Positions 35,281 through 46,790 of a stretch of 64,000 nt of DNA are shown here, piece after piece. The position numbers were made by a program, and so were the translations under genes. Location: positions 35,614,657-35,678,656 of the forward strand of contig CM070632.1 of assembly GCA_036346255.1 (NCBI GenBank), given 5' to 3'. Under the pieces are notes generated by a model. It saw only the letters and a program-made list of their open reading frames with translations, did not search any database and was not told the origin of the DNA. The DNA is from Ampelocalamus luodianensis. Its lineage: Eukaryota > Streptophyta > Magnoliopsida > Poales > Poaceae. Numbering within the stretch: the stretch's first letter is position 1; each line of letters starts with the position of its first letter.

Positions 35281-36378
35281 GAGGCACTGCCTATGTCATG
35301 TGGTTCACCTGATCCCCTTCTCCCGAAACCCTAGGGTGTCATCCTGAGTGCACCACCACCTTGCCGGATCGAAGCCATTCAATCCAACCCGCCGCGCCGA
35401 CTTCACCGCCCCGATTCGTCATTGTTGGTAAGTCTTCGCCGCCGTTGATCTCACCCCTAGGCTCGTCTCGTCGCGTTCTATGTGATGCTCACCACGCCGT
35501 CCCCGAGAACCTGTCGCATCGTCGCCGCCACCGACACCCTCGCCACTCCGCCTCCTTCTCCCTCGCCGCTGTTGACGTGGTCACCGCCGGTGGGAGCCAT
35601 TTGGGTCGTCGCCTTCGCTGCATCCTGCTCTCCGCGATGCACCACTCCTCCGGCTCCGCCGTGCCTCGCTGTCGCCGAAGACCCTTAATCCTCGAGCGCC
35701 ACTGTCGTGGCACACCACCTTACTGCCCCGTCAGCGCCCTTTCATCGTGTCATCCCAGTTAGCACACCGTGGCATACCTTAAAACCTAAACCCGTGACAC
35801 GTGGCCCCATTTGTCATACACCCAGTAGCCGCATGCACTGGTCCATTGTGGACTTGGTCCATGACCATGGCCCACTTGCCAGCATTTGAAGCTTTTTCCA
35901 AATTTTCTTTATTAAAAAAATTCAAAAAATCCCGTACGACCCACCTGTGAGTCACTCATACCCCATCTCCTCTGTTAATTTTCTTATTTTCTCTCTCGTT
36001 CAAACTTCCGGAAGCCCGTTCTCCCTCATACGAGCTCCGATTCAGCCCGTTCAAGTTTCTAAATTCATCTAAAATCGAGCTCTTCATTTCGGTACTATTT
36101 TATTTGATTTGGATTTCTTGTGAGCCTCTATTTGGTATTTATTAGTGTTTCTTGCTTTCTCTTTTGATTGACGTTGATCCTCGGGGAGCGAACGAAGCAT
36201 TCAAAGTGCAAGATCCAACAACAACAATGTACGAGATGGGCAAGTTGTAGACCTTTGATCATATTGAACCTATGTTTGCAAAAGTATATTGCTTTATATA
36301 AACATGCATGCTACTTTTATATCAACTGTTTGCTGGGAGTAGCTAAATACCTATTTAACGCAATGCCACCTTGATTAT

Positions 36379-39300
36379 TGTTGGACCCGGGAGTAACACC
36401 CCAAAATCCTCTGTGTATTCCACAGCAGTCCTTGGAACAGTAGTTAGTGTACACAGTAAATAAATATGCTAACATCTATAATTCGCATAACTTTATTAAT
36501 AAATATCAGAGTTTATTACAAGAAAAGCTTCGAGCCAACAATAAAGAACACAACGGAAGACGAAGGAGTAGTAGGGCCCAGCTAATTTGCAATAGGCAAT
36601 TGACTGGAGTAGCAGTCTAGTCGTCAAGATCCTCAACAGTTGTGAAGTCCTTCTCCTCTGAACAACATTTGATTAAGCATGGGCGAGTACAAAAATATAC
36701 TCCACAAGTTACATCCATAACAGAGTTAACGCGTGCATGGATATTATCAAAGGAAGGCTTATAGGGATATTTGTGCAAAAACAATATTTGACATTTTAAA
36801 TACAATAGCTAAGTTCAAAAGCACAAGTTTTATAATATCTAAAATTTAATTTAATTTTTATTCATCAATTTTTGAGTGTAGGATAAACCTCCATACACAA
36901 ATGGTGCAGGACTAACCCCCTTACACCAAGGTTTTATGCCCAAATTTCCCACATGGAACAACTATCCATGAAATTATTTTTGTCAAATCATTTTAAAAAG
37001 AAAACCATAGTCTAATCTGCGAAAGGCTTTGCTCAGTATGTCCATGACCATGGAAACGGCTATTTGAATAGTTTGACACTCTGTAGAGGTTGTACAACTT
37101 TACCCACAAGGGATAATCAACTTTTAATGTCCACTTCATATACTTCCGTAGGTGTGTGACTAAGTGATTATCACAAAGCCTTTACCATGCACCATTTCAA
37201 TGTAGTCATGCTCGCTAAGGTTTCGTTGCCATAAGGCTTCACGCCAAACGGAAGCCTGCTCTTGTGCCATGTGGATCAATAAAAAGTAGATCATTCTGAC
37301 ACCCACACAACCAGATGGTACAACCACAGTGAAACGTTGTAAATTAGTTAGCCATGTCTGTCCCACTCTAGACTTGTGGTGGTACTGAAGGGCTTTACAA
37401 TTCGTAGCTCACAGACTGGTCCTTAATTGACTGGACGACTTCCAAAACATCCCCTAGGTCTTAACCATTCACTAAATTGCGCCCGTGCATAAATCTGCAC
37501 CCACCAACTATCGATTTCGCCTAAGTCCAAACCAAATTTATTTTATTTTATTTTTTCAAAGTTTTTTATAAACTTCCATAGCACACCAATGCTATGAATA
37601 TAATTTAAACCATATTTGATTTTCAGCTGAAAATTCTCAAATCAAATATTTCAGGTCTAAGCATGGCTAAGCTTAATTTTGTCCAAAATGTTCTAGTTCA
37701 TACTATTGCATCAATTATATTTTATCTACTGTGAAAAGATATGTATATTTCAATGTGAATATTTGTCCATACAAATGGAATTGGGAATAACTATAAATTT
37801 AAAATAGGAATTTAAATTGACTTGAATACAAATAAGCGTGCAATAATAATTTAAAATAGAATTTAAATAATTTAAAATACTGGAATCAAATATGATCAAA
37901 GATATTACTTGCCTTGCTCAATTAATTGTTCTCCTTAAACAACGTAGAACTCTGGATCAACGAAATCGTCGAAATCTATACGCAAAAATAAGCCAAATTG
38001 AAAAAAATTGAAATAAACTCCAAATTAAATCATTTAGGTTTTGAAATATATATATTGAATTTATATGAATTTAGAAATTTGAATCACTTGAATCGGAGGT
38101 CGAACGAAGGAGAACATGCTCTCGGAAGATTGAATTTCATATGAAATGATAGAATTGGAATTTCTGAATTTTGTGAAATTATTTTTCAAAGGAAACAACA
38201 ATTTATTTTGTCATGTTGATGTTAGTGAGGGGATAAATGATTTTGGCCAAATTATTTTTCTAAAGGAAAAGAGAATGAGGTAATGACAAGTGGGCCCAAG
38301 TCGGTGGATTGGGCCCATGGATTTGTGCCGGTCCACGGTGGACCGTGCTCATTGCATAGTGGCTAGCCACGCAAGTGCACACATGGATGGCCATGCAGAC
38401 ACGGGCGCTGAGGTGGCATGATGTGGCACGTCAGCTCGGGATGGCGGCAGCTCTACGATTGATGGTCGCCAGCGAATGGTGGCACGACGGCTAGAGGTGA
38501 GGACAGAAATGGAGAGTGCTCACCTCGGTGGCAGTTGCACGTGCAAGGTTGGCCCGCGGTGAGGATGTAGGCGGCGATGAGATGCGACTCATGGTGGCAT
38601 GGCGGTTCCATCGATGCTCCAGCGTAGATGGCTCAAGCACGTTGTAGGACACGGAGAGGCGATGCTAGAGGAGGCAATGAAGGCGGTGGGTCTCCTTCAA
38701 TAGCAGCACTACTGACGTTGGAGGGGCTTGTGGCCGGCGGCGAGAAAAGCTTCGATTGCAGCAAGGAGGGAGGGAGAGTGAAGGGGAAACTTGGGGGGTG
38801 TGATGAGGAGTGAGAGGGGCACCTTGTGCTCCCTTTTATAGGGGCGAAGGGGCACCGGGGAAGGAGATCGACACAACGAAATCGTGGCGGCCAATGCGGA
38901 ATCCAGTGAGAGTGGGAGCGAAAGAGGGGGAGGATGGGTGAAACAGGCACGGCGGTGGGTGAGGAAGTGATTGCGCACGTGCGCGCGAAAGGAGGAAGAA
39001 AAAATGGTGGGCATTCGGAGCTTTAGCATGCAGTCATGGCGGTCGGGGCGAGAGAAGGAAGAAGGGAGAAAGAAAGGAGGAAGGGGAAGGAGCTGACCGG
39101 TGGGGCTGGGGTAGAAGTGAGAGAGGGAGAGAGAGGGTGGCAGGGTGGATTGGACCATGGGGGAAAATAGGAAATGAGCTGGGAAAAAGGCAATTGGGCT
39201 AGCAGAAAATGAGTTTCAGACGAAAAGGAGAATAGAGAATTTAATTGATTTTCGGAATTTTAGAAAATGCAACAAATTAAAAGGGCTTTAGAAAATAATA

Positions 39301-39653
39301 AATAGAGTTCCAAAATTCTACAAAAATTCACAGAAATTCCTTGTATTATTTTCAACTTAATAAAATTATTTCCAACATAAAGTTGGCTTTTTAATTTTGC
39401 ACATAAATTATTTTAATTTTTTTGGTAAAGAGGAAAATCCTTTTTAAAACCCAGAAATTTCAAAAAATTAATTAAAATTTTCTGTTTAACTTTAAATATA
39501 GGAAAATTAACTATAAATTTCCTTTTTTTCATTTAAAACTAGGAAATTAAATATATTTTTTAAACCAAGGAAACTCTTTTAAATTTTGGAAAATCCAATA
39601 AAATAATAACTTTATTAATTTTATTTTTGGTAACAGAACTTTGGGATGTTACA
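36379..39653 (-). mobile_element. Solo LTR Y (about 3.3 kb)
   Basis: Flanked by attat at 36374-36378 and 39654-39658. The left end starts TGTTGGACCCGGGAGTAACACCCC and the right end is GGGATGTTACA; orientation (minus) comes from homology to A and from the TATA box CTATAAAAGGG at 38841-38831. The variant palindrome ctatttgaatag is at 37060-37071. The reverse complement of 36379-36480 matches the ends of A and X (aatacacagagg, gtgtacacta). No internal region is present. GC-rich frames at 38628-39158 are U3. Confidence 0.85.
38831..38841 (-). promoter_or_regulatory. TATA box of solo LTR Y
   Basis: Minus strand CTATAAAAGGG, good plant consensus, in the expected position inside the LTR. Confidence 0.65.
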
Positions 39654-39892
39654 ATTATCTTGAATGCCATGTATCCATTGTCAACCTATAATTGGGATAA
39701 TTATTAGTTGGACATAATTGTACTACCAACATGGTTTGACGTGATTATGCTTAGTTGTATGATGGGCTCATACTCACATAATCATTTATTATGTCAATTT
39801 GACTTAATGAGATATAGAATCGTGGTGGGTAGCCACTGTTGTAAAATTTGTTGTACCATGACAGGGGATGCCTTTGGTCTGGGTTAAACAAA

Positions 39893-40005
39893 GGAATAAG
39901 TCCATTTTACCCCCATGAACTATGGTTTGAGTCCAAAAAACACCCCAAACTACAAAGCTGTTCACTTTACACCCTCCAATTGTCAAAACCAGATCAAATT
40001 ACACC
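39893..40005 (+). repeat. Left inverted repeat of Z
   Basis: Contains tgaactatggtttgagtcc, gttcactttacaccctccaa and ttgtcaaaaccagatcaaa, each with a counterpart on the opposite strand at the right end. The inner limit is approximate. Confidence 0.8.
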
Positions 40006-41217
40006 CTAGGTTGGTTTCATTGGTGGTTTTAGCCATGTTGGCAGCCACATCGTTGGTTTTGGCTTACATGGCATCTAAATCAGCTAATTGTATACATGGG
40101 TCCCATATGTCAGCCCCATCTCTTTCTTCATTCCTCTTTCTTCTCCAGTGGCCGAACAGAGGATGATGCAATGGCTTGGGGCAGCGATCGTCGCCAGTGA
40201 TTGCGCGGATGGTGGCGGCTTGATACCCCCAAAATGGGTTCTCTAGATGGAGGCGATCCTACTGGTTGTCTTGGCGCGGCTGGGTGTTCACCAGAGCGGG
40301 CACGTGTCGATGAGTGGCGGCTGGCCGAGGGAGGTGAAATGACACGGTGGCGCTCGGGTGTGGTAGGGGTCGAGATGGATGAAGCATGAGTACTCGCGGG
40401 ATACCTGGAGTATGCTGGAGTTGTCGGCGAAGGCGGAGGGTGGCCGGAGCAAGCCGACAACGGCGACCCAGGGCGGCGCTGGGTAGGCCAACGGTGGTGG
40501 CGACCTGTGGGGAGGGAGAGCCCAAGTGAGAGGTTGGGGGAGGTAGAGGGAAGCTAGGTGATGCTCATGAAAGGAGGAATTGAGCAGGGGCTCGCTGGAG
40601 GAAGTGCAGCAGTGGTGGCGGTGGTGGAGAAGAAGGTGATGCGCAGCACTCCGATGACGGATTCTCCAAATTAACCAAGGGGGTTTGCTCCTCGGGGTTG
40701 GGGCGCTCCGTGATGCAGTCAGCCGTGGTCGTAGCTAGTCAGAATGGCTGGAACGACGACGAGCGGTTCGGTGGCGCGACCATGGCATTCGGCTCTAGAA
40801 CTCGAGTTGAGTATAGAGAAGAGAGGATAGCAGGAGAGTGAAGGAGGATGGAGAGGGAATGTCGGGGAAGGGATGAGGGTGAGGCCAGGACACGGGGGTG
40901 GCAAGGGCGTGGTGGCGTCCATGCGAGCGTCTCAGCCGAGCACGCTAGCGTGGGGGAAGGAGCTGCGTGGAGAAGAAGGTTCTGGCTGATGGGGCCGTAG
41001 GTAAGTGAGGCCGGAGTCTGAGCCAGAGACAGCAACGGACCGATGGTGCTGGCGGTACCCAGGGAGGAGGCGCTAGGGGAAAAAGGGGAGGAGAGGAGTG
41101 AATATGGAGTGGAGCCGGTGGAGTCTGGCCAAAGAAGAAGGCCATCAGTATGCCACGTCAACAAAATATGTACATGTGGACGCCATGTCATCCAAAACCG
41201 GGGTGGTTTAGGGCGAG

Positions 41218-41332
41218 GGGGTGATTTGATCTAGTTTTGACAATTGGAGGGTGTAAAGTGAACGGTTTTGTAGTTCGTGGTGTTTTTTTGGACTCGATCC
41301 ATAGTTTAAGGGGGGTAAAATGGACTTATTCC
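41218..41332 (-). repeat. Right inverted repeat of Z
   Basis: Contains tttgatctagttttgacaa, ttggagggtgtaaagtgaac and ggggtaaaatggacttattc, complementary to the left repeat with scattered differences. The inner limit is approximate. Confidence 0.8.
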
Positions 41333-42484
41333 TTAAACAAATTAGTTTCAAGCTTAGGCGAGTGATCATGTAGTAAAGGGGGCGCGTTTAGCATATTTTG
41401 GATGAGGTGGTCTTGCCTGGGTAAACACTAAGGACTTAAACTTTGTGCATCATTGAACTGAGCCATATCGTACAACCACACGTCTAGTATGGGATGGACA
41501 TGATTGATAAATTTGCAATGTCTTTACTCTGGTACTATCATTTGGTGGTGTGGGGTCTGGGATGTAAGGGTAGACTCACACGGCGCAAGAGCCCCCCCTC
41601 CCCGCCTCGATTGTGGTGGATGTAACCCTTTGGTGGTGAAACCTTAGCGAGCATGACTGGGTTAAGACATAGCATTGTAAAGGTTTTGTTATGATCACTC
41701 AATCGCATACCTCTGTATGGTGAGTCATGGCTGACATGATAAGTTGATTGTACCTTGTGGGTAAAGATGTACAATCTCTGTAGAGTGTTAAAATTGTTCG
41801 AACAGCCGTGTCTCTGGTTATGAACAATAACTGGGGATTTCAGATGAGGTGTAGAGTTTTCATAAAGATTTTGGATGATGGAATGGTTGGCAAGTGAATG
41901 GGTAGTTCATTGGTTGTTTTAATGCAAATGTTTGCTTTATTTATTATATCCTTTTCAAATATGCTTTACAATCTATTTATTATATTTACTGTCAACCATT
42001 GCTTTCTGCAAAACAGCCTTATGGCTATTCCTTTTGTTTAAGCATTGAATGAATAAATAATTGTATATTGTTCCTCTACAACTTGTTGAGTACTTTATAT
42101 ACTCACAACTACATATATTGTTGATCAGTTGCTGAGAAGAACTAGGGAACTTAGAGTTCTATGAGGAGAAGTACTATGAAGACTTTGCGAACTAGGATGC
42201 GCTCCCCACTCGATCGCCTGTAGGCATGTCAGATGGCTATCACAAGTTATTTTATTTCTGCTACAAGAGTTTTATTTGTTTCCTAAGTCCTACGTGACAA
42301 GTTATGTAAACCTTGACCATAAGGTCTGTTACTACTATTTAATAATAATTTGCTACTTTCTTAGTTATTCTCGTTGTATGATTGATATTTTATCTATGTT
42401 GTCATTGTGTACACTAGCGTGATCCTAGATTAGTGCAGAATACACAGAGGGTCTGGATTTACATATTCGGGTCTTGATAGTAAA

Positions 42485-42705
42485 GTAGCTGGCCAGGTCT
42501 ATCCTAGAATAGACTTGTGGTTGCATGACTTAGTAGTTTAGAAATGCATCATATGATTTGGTCCTTAATCGACTAAGGTAAGACAATCCACAAACTCAAC
42601 TCGCATTCACACTACACCGATCTCATACCAACCACTCGCCCAAGTCTCCACCATAATAAATAAAAAATTTCCTATTTCTAGTGGTATCCCACATTACCAC
42701 ACTAC
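42485..42705 (-). repeat. LTR fragment W, middle piece
   Basis: Continues W after the right duplication of X (42480-42484, gtaaa). Shares ttaatcgactaaggtaagac and cgcccaagtctccaccataa blocks with A (about 4390 and 4490) and D (about 12940). It ends at the duplication of F (gaatc, 42706-42710). Confidence 0.6.
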
Positions 42706-42710
42706 GAATC

Positions 42711-45264
42711 TGTAACACCCCAACTCTCAAAGAGCCTGGAATGCTACTGGAAATAAACTAAACTAGCACAATCTATAAAATTTTTCGACAAGGTCTCCTT
42801 TGTTTAATCAGCTATACCGAGAGTTCAACGATAAATCATAGCATTTAACAAAATTCTCATGAACAAGCATGATAATCAATTGAACATACCAAGACCTGGC
42901 AATCTCATTATTACAATTAAACAATTACTCAAACCAAAACGATCTATGAGTGATAATCATCAGTTTATTTATTTCTAGAATTGATACTAAGTGGTAAACG
43001 CTTTAAGAGTGAGAGGTAGTGAGTGCATCCATCATCTATTCCCTCCCATGCATGTCATTCCTGCCGTTGGTACCTAAAACACATTAATGCAAGAGTGAGC
43101 CCAAAGACTCAGCAAGTATCAACAAGGCTATAAACAAGAACACAAACATAGCATCAATGATCCACAATAACAAAACACTAAGCATAGCCCTTTTTAACTT
43201 ATGAAATGCAACCAATGCAATGCTCCTTTGAACTTTATCTCTTTTCGTATTTTACCGTTAATGCAGGGTATACAACCGTCGCTGTATACCCTTGCATGTG
43301 CCCACTGGCACAGGGACCAAGAGCCTATACACTACATGTATAGGGACCTTTGCCCATCATCTTAATGATGGGGACCTCTTTGCTCATAGCCCACATTCCA
43401 CGAATGTGGGGACCTCAAGCCTGTCATTTACATGACGGGGACCTCAACTGAATGTGCTTGGTCACCACGTGACCAAGGCACCTGTATGCTCTCAACATGC
43501 ATATGCACCATGATAACATTCTTCTTATGCAGAAATTCAACATATTCCCTTTAACATGTAAGCATTAACAACAACATCATACATGAATAAACTTATTCAT
43601 ACTTCTAGCATTCCACCTCAGTGATATTCATAGCATTCTAGTACCCATGAATAGCACATTTAATCATAATACTGGCAAACTTGAACAATCACTCATGAAT
43701 ATCAATTAATCATTTCTCTAGTATTCACCATCCTTACATCATACTTATCACTCTATCAACCTTGCATGGTTATTATGCATCAAAGTATTAGCATCCTCTA
43801 TCAAACAGTCATAATTATTCACTCAAACAGAGTACTTGCATTCACCAAGATAATTTGGAACTCATCACCATAACATCTATGCCTAGCTATTATGAGCCAA
43901 ACACAAGCGATCCACAACATACCGGCATAAATGTACAATAGCAGAATACTTGCCTCAACCGTGCGAGCGGTGGGCGCTAAGAGGGCGCTGCCCTGGTCAC
44001 GCTCCCACGAACATAGAGATATCCCAATCTAAGACCAACATACAGGACCAAAAGCATAAAAACAACACAAACGAACTCGCTAACCGCCCAAGTGTTATCA
44101 ACACCTCCAATTTCTAGCGATCGCTTTGGTGATCACTGAGAACAGCTAAATTCTAAAATAAATAACTTTCTGCTCAGGAGTCCAACTAAGATGATCTTAG
44201 ACTTTCTGAAAAGGTAATTGAATTAAATAAATAAACTTAGTTGGGGAGCCCTTTTTATTCAGCCATTTACTGCCCCTAGCAAGCCAAACTATCAGACCTC
44301 AGAACTCACGTCGGGTTCTCTGGACAGTACACTAAAACCTCCATAACTTTTGCTACGAATGTCCAAATCTTGCGTTCTTTATCTCCCTAAAAAGGTATGG
44401 AAATTACCCACGTTTTTCGTTATACTGAGATCCCCTGATCCCCCCTTTAAATATCAGTTTTAACCAGATTCCTACAGACTACCAGAAACTGACAGATTTG
44501 CCGGGCAGCGATACTAAATAAATCATAACTTCCTGACCGTTAATCGGATTTAGGTGTTCTTGGTGGCCACTGAAAGCTAAGAACAATACCTACATAACTC
44601 TAGGAGACCAAAACTCCTAATTCGGCCTCTAAACACAAGAAACCGGCCGCGCAACATTCTGGACAGAATGCAATCTACAGCCGTCGGCGACCGATCCACT
44701 AAACGAATTCATAAACGCATCTAATACAAGAAATTCAGCGGGGAAGAGTCTTCGTTACCCATGTAGAACGTGGGAAGACGTCGGATTACCCCCACAAAGA
44801 AGGTCTCCTCTCCTTACCTCCTTCTTCCACCTAGGGCCAAACTCCGCCGGGAACTCCTTCTCCTTCTCCACTTGATCGGCAGCGGGGACGGGAAAACTTG
44901 GCCGGCCAGCGGGGCAAGAACCGTGGAGGAGGGCTGCTAGAGGGGAGGGGGCGCATGGAAGAGGGGAGGGAGGGGGTGCGGCCACAAGGGGGAAAAGGAG
45001 GTGGAGGGCGCAAGGGAAAGTGGGGGGGGCGGCTAGGGTTGGAGGGGGGGAAAGGAGGTGGCACCCCCCCCTTGGCCGGCCACCCAAAAGGCCACATGGG
45101 CCAGGGCCCAAGCCCAGGTTGGGTAAAAAAAAATCAGAAATTCCCCCTTTTTAAACTTTTTTTTTGTTCATTTTCCAAATGGTCCTTCCCGAAATTTCAT
45201 TTATTTCTCTCCCGAACACTTAACCTCTCCCGACTAATGCTTGTCACACTTTCGGGGTATTACA
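42711..45264 (-). mobile_element. Solo LTR F (2554 bp)
   Basis: Exact duplication gaatc at 42706-42710 and 45265-45269; ends TGTAACACCCC and GGGGTATTACA. It matches the reverse complement of E's LTR over its whole length and more distantly B's LTRs. GC-rich U3 at 44820-45110. No primer site or PPT, so it is a solo LTR. The family therefore appears here as a solo LTR, a truncated element and a complete-length element. Confidence 0.9.
43266..43477. other. Hairpin array in F
   Basis: Seven stems in about 210 bp: gggtatac/gtataccc (43266-43291); gtgcc/ggcac (43298-43311); cctataca/tgtatagg (43324-43344); cccatcat/atgatggg (43353-43372); cccacattc/gaatgtggg (43390-43410); cctgtcat/atgacggg with one T-G pair (43420-43439); cttggtcac/gtgaccaag (43457-43477). 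Several spacers share GGGACCT. It is the most complete copy of the array in the window. Confidence 0.88.
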
Positions 45265-45269
45265 GAATC

Positions 45270-45500
45270 ACAACATATTACAAGTTCTTTTAGTGACAAT
45301 GTTTGTGTCCTATTCAATTTATTAAGTAAGCAGTGTCTAAGCACATTCAATAGTTATGTTTTTTTAACTAGGGTAACAAGGTATAAGGGTTATGAACGAT
45401 CAATGAGGGGAATTAATAATAAAAAACCTTAGGCATAGCTAGGTATCAACCTTTAATATAGCAATTCATAAATAATAATAAACATGCAAGTAATACTTTG
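45270..45500 (-). repeat. LTR fragment W, right piece
   Basis: Resembles the D/G LTR stretch around aagcaagcat, gggtaacaaggtat and taataataaacatgcaagtaa but is heavily decayed. No terminus was found, so the right edge is approximate. Confidence 0.45.
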
Positions 45501-45868
45501 AAATGAAATACTTTGAATTTGAAATGTAGGTTCAACATAATGAGGAGAGGAATGGCGCAGGGCGGATGGCCACCTCTGGCCACCCAGTCTACCATGGCCG
45601 GAGCAAGCAAGGAAGAAAAGAAGAGGAGAGAAGGAAGAAGACATGGGTGAAAATGTCCAAAAGGGAAAATAATCAAATGTCTCTCCAAATTTGTGGAAAA
45701 TAATCAAGTGCAATGAAAATACTGATAAATGATAGAAACCACCTCAAAGGTGGGGCAAATCATCAAATTTCCATTTGTCTTTTGGTTTGATTCTTTAATT
45801 TCTTTCTTTCCTCTATGGGGTTAACATGCCGCTAGGTTGTGCACGACAACCAGTGACATCGGGACACG
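45501..45868. other. Unassigned spacer
   Basis: About 370 bp with a purine-rich stretch (45600-45650) and AT-rich remainder. I see no gene, terminus or repeat in it. Confidence 0.5.
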
Positions 45869-45876
45869 GGAGCACA

Positions 45877-46643
45877 TAGAGGTGGCCAAATGGGCCGTGC
45901 CTACCAGGCCAGCCTAAGACATGGTACTGTTGGCCCGATCCACGTACGGCACGGCCCGACATGCCATGTCGTACTTGGGTCGCGACCCTGGCCCGGCACG
46001 GCACGCACAGTATCATGCTTGGCACTGTCTGGCCCGCTAGTAGCTTGGCTGGCGCACTGCAACCTGCGGCATAGGTGGCAGTAGCGGTGGCACAGTGATG
46101 TGTGACGGAGAAGGCAGCATGGCGTGCGGTAGAGGAGGAGGAGGAGGTGGCAGTGGTGGCGCACGGAGGAGGAGGAGGAGGAAGAGGAGGAGGTGGCCAT
46201 GGCGCACAACGGAGGTGGCGGTAGAGGCGGCTCCCATAGCGGTGCGAGGCAGAGGCAGAGGCGCTGACGGAGGCGGTGCTGGCTTATCTAGATGCGCTAC
46301 ACGGGCGTACCCCGGCCCGTTGGGCTAATCATGCTCAAACCGGCATGGCAAGGCCAGTGAGCTTGGCGTGTCGTGCCTCTACCGGCTCCCGTAGCGGTGC
46401 GAGGCAGAGGCAGAGGCGCTGACGGAGGCGGTGCTGGCTTATCTAGATGTGCTACATGGGCGTACCCCGCCCGTTGGGCTAATCATGCTCAAACCGGCAT
46501 GGCATGGCCTGTGAGCTCGGCGTGTCGTGCCTTGGTTAGCGGCTAATCCCATGGGCCAGCAGAACACTATTCGTTTAGTTAGCCGGGTCGTGCTTAAACT
46601 GGTCGTGCCATGCCGAGTTGGGCCGCCCATTTGGCCACCTCTA
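45877..46643. mobile_element. Short non-autonomous hAT element (767 bp)
   Basis: Inverted ends TAGAGGTGGCCAAATGGGC (left) and GCCCATTTGGCCACCTCTA (right) match exactly. Eight-bp duplications ggagcaca (45869-45876) and ggagcacg (46644-46651) agree at 7 of 8. These are hAT hallmarks. The interior is GC-rich with many GGCACGGC/CATGCC subterminal words and a GAGGAG-rich stretch, and has no transposase. It carries a 155-bp internal tandem duplication. Confidence 0.88.
46228..46537. repeat. 155-bp tandem duplication inside the hAT element
   Basis: Two copies begin at cggctccc (46228 and 46383) and include gcagaggcgctgacgg, tggcttatctagatg and gctcaaaccggcatggca. They differ at a handful of sites (for example gatgcgctacacgg versus gatgtgctacatgg), so the duplication is not very recent, or one copy has lost C-to-T at methylated sites. 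Confidence 0.85.
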
Positions 46644-46790
46644 GGAGCACGGTTGCGGAAATTTGGTCTCATTTGGTGAAATTAGTACACAAGTGGCATT
46701 TTTCTAAGTGGTGACTTTACAGTATCATTTCACAAAATTGGTCAGATATGTATCTAAATTTCCCTAGAGCAAATGTTTATGCTATAGTGG

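Larger units (their letters stand above)
39893..41332. mobile_element. Element Z: Mutator-like element, non-autonomous
   Basis: The 9-bp duplication ttaaacaaa is exact at 39884-39892 and 41333-41341. The ends are inverted repeats of roughly 110 bp beginning ggaataagtccattttaccc on each strand and diverging moderately. Nine-bp duplications and long inverted repeats define Mutator-like elements. The 1.2-kb interior is GC-rich and carries open frames on the minus strand (40460-40128, 41191-40739) that are Ser/Pro-rich and match no transposase I know. It may hold captured gene DNA (Pack-MULE type). Confidence 0.88.
11472..42479 (+). mobile_element. Solo LTR X (about 3.0 kb net, split by three insertions)
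   Basis: The span starts TGTAACATCCCAG and ends ...TTCGGGTCTTGATA, flanked by gtaaa on both sides. Removing D, Y and Z leaves about 3.0 kb in four pieces: 11472-11749, 35043-36378, 39659-39892 and 41342-42479. They read in order as one plus-strand LTR with a TATA box at 35273-35280 and the shared palindrome (variant TGTTCGAACA) at 41795-41804. The net length matches the LTRs of A and Y. There is no primer site, PPT or internal region, so it is a solo LTR left by LTR-LTR recombination. The last base pair is not the usual CA. Confidence 0.8.

Noticed and set aside
11472..42479. X as one complete 31-kb retrotransposon
   Set aside because: After removing D, Y and Z only about 3 kb of continuous LTR sequence remains, without primer site or PPT.
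43266..43477. Hairpin array read as a CRISPR-like repeat-spacer array
   Set aside because: Units are inverted repeats of differing sequence within a plant LTR; there is no constant repeat and no cas gene.
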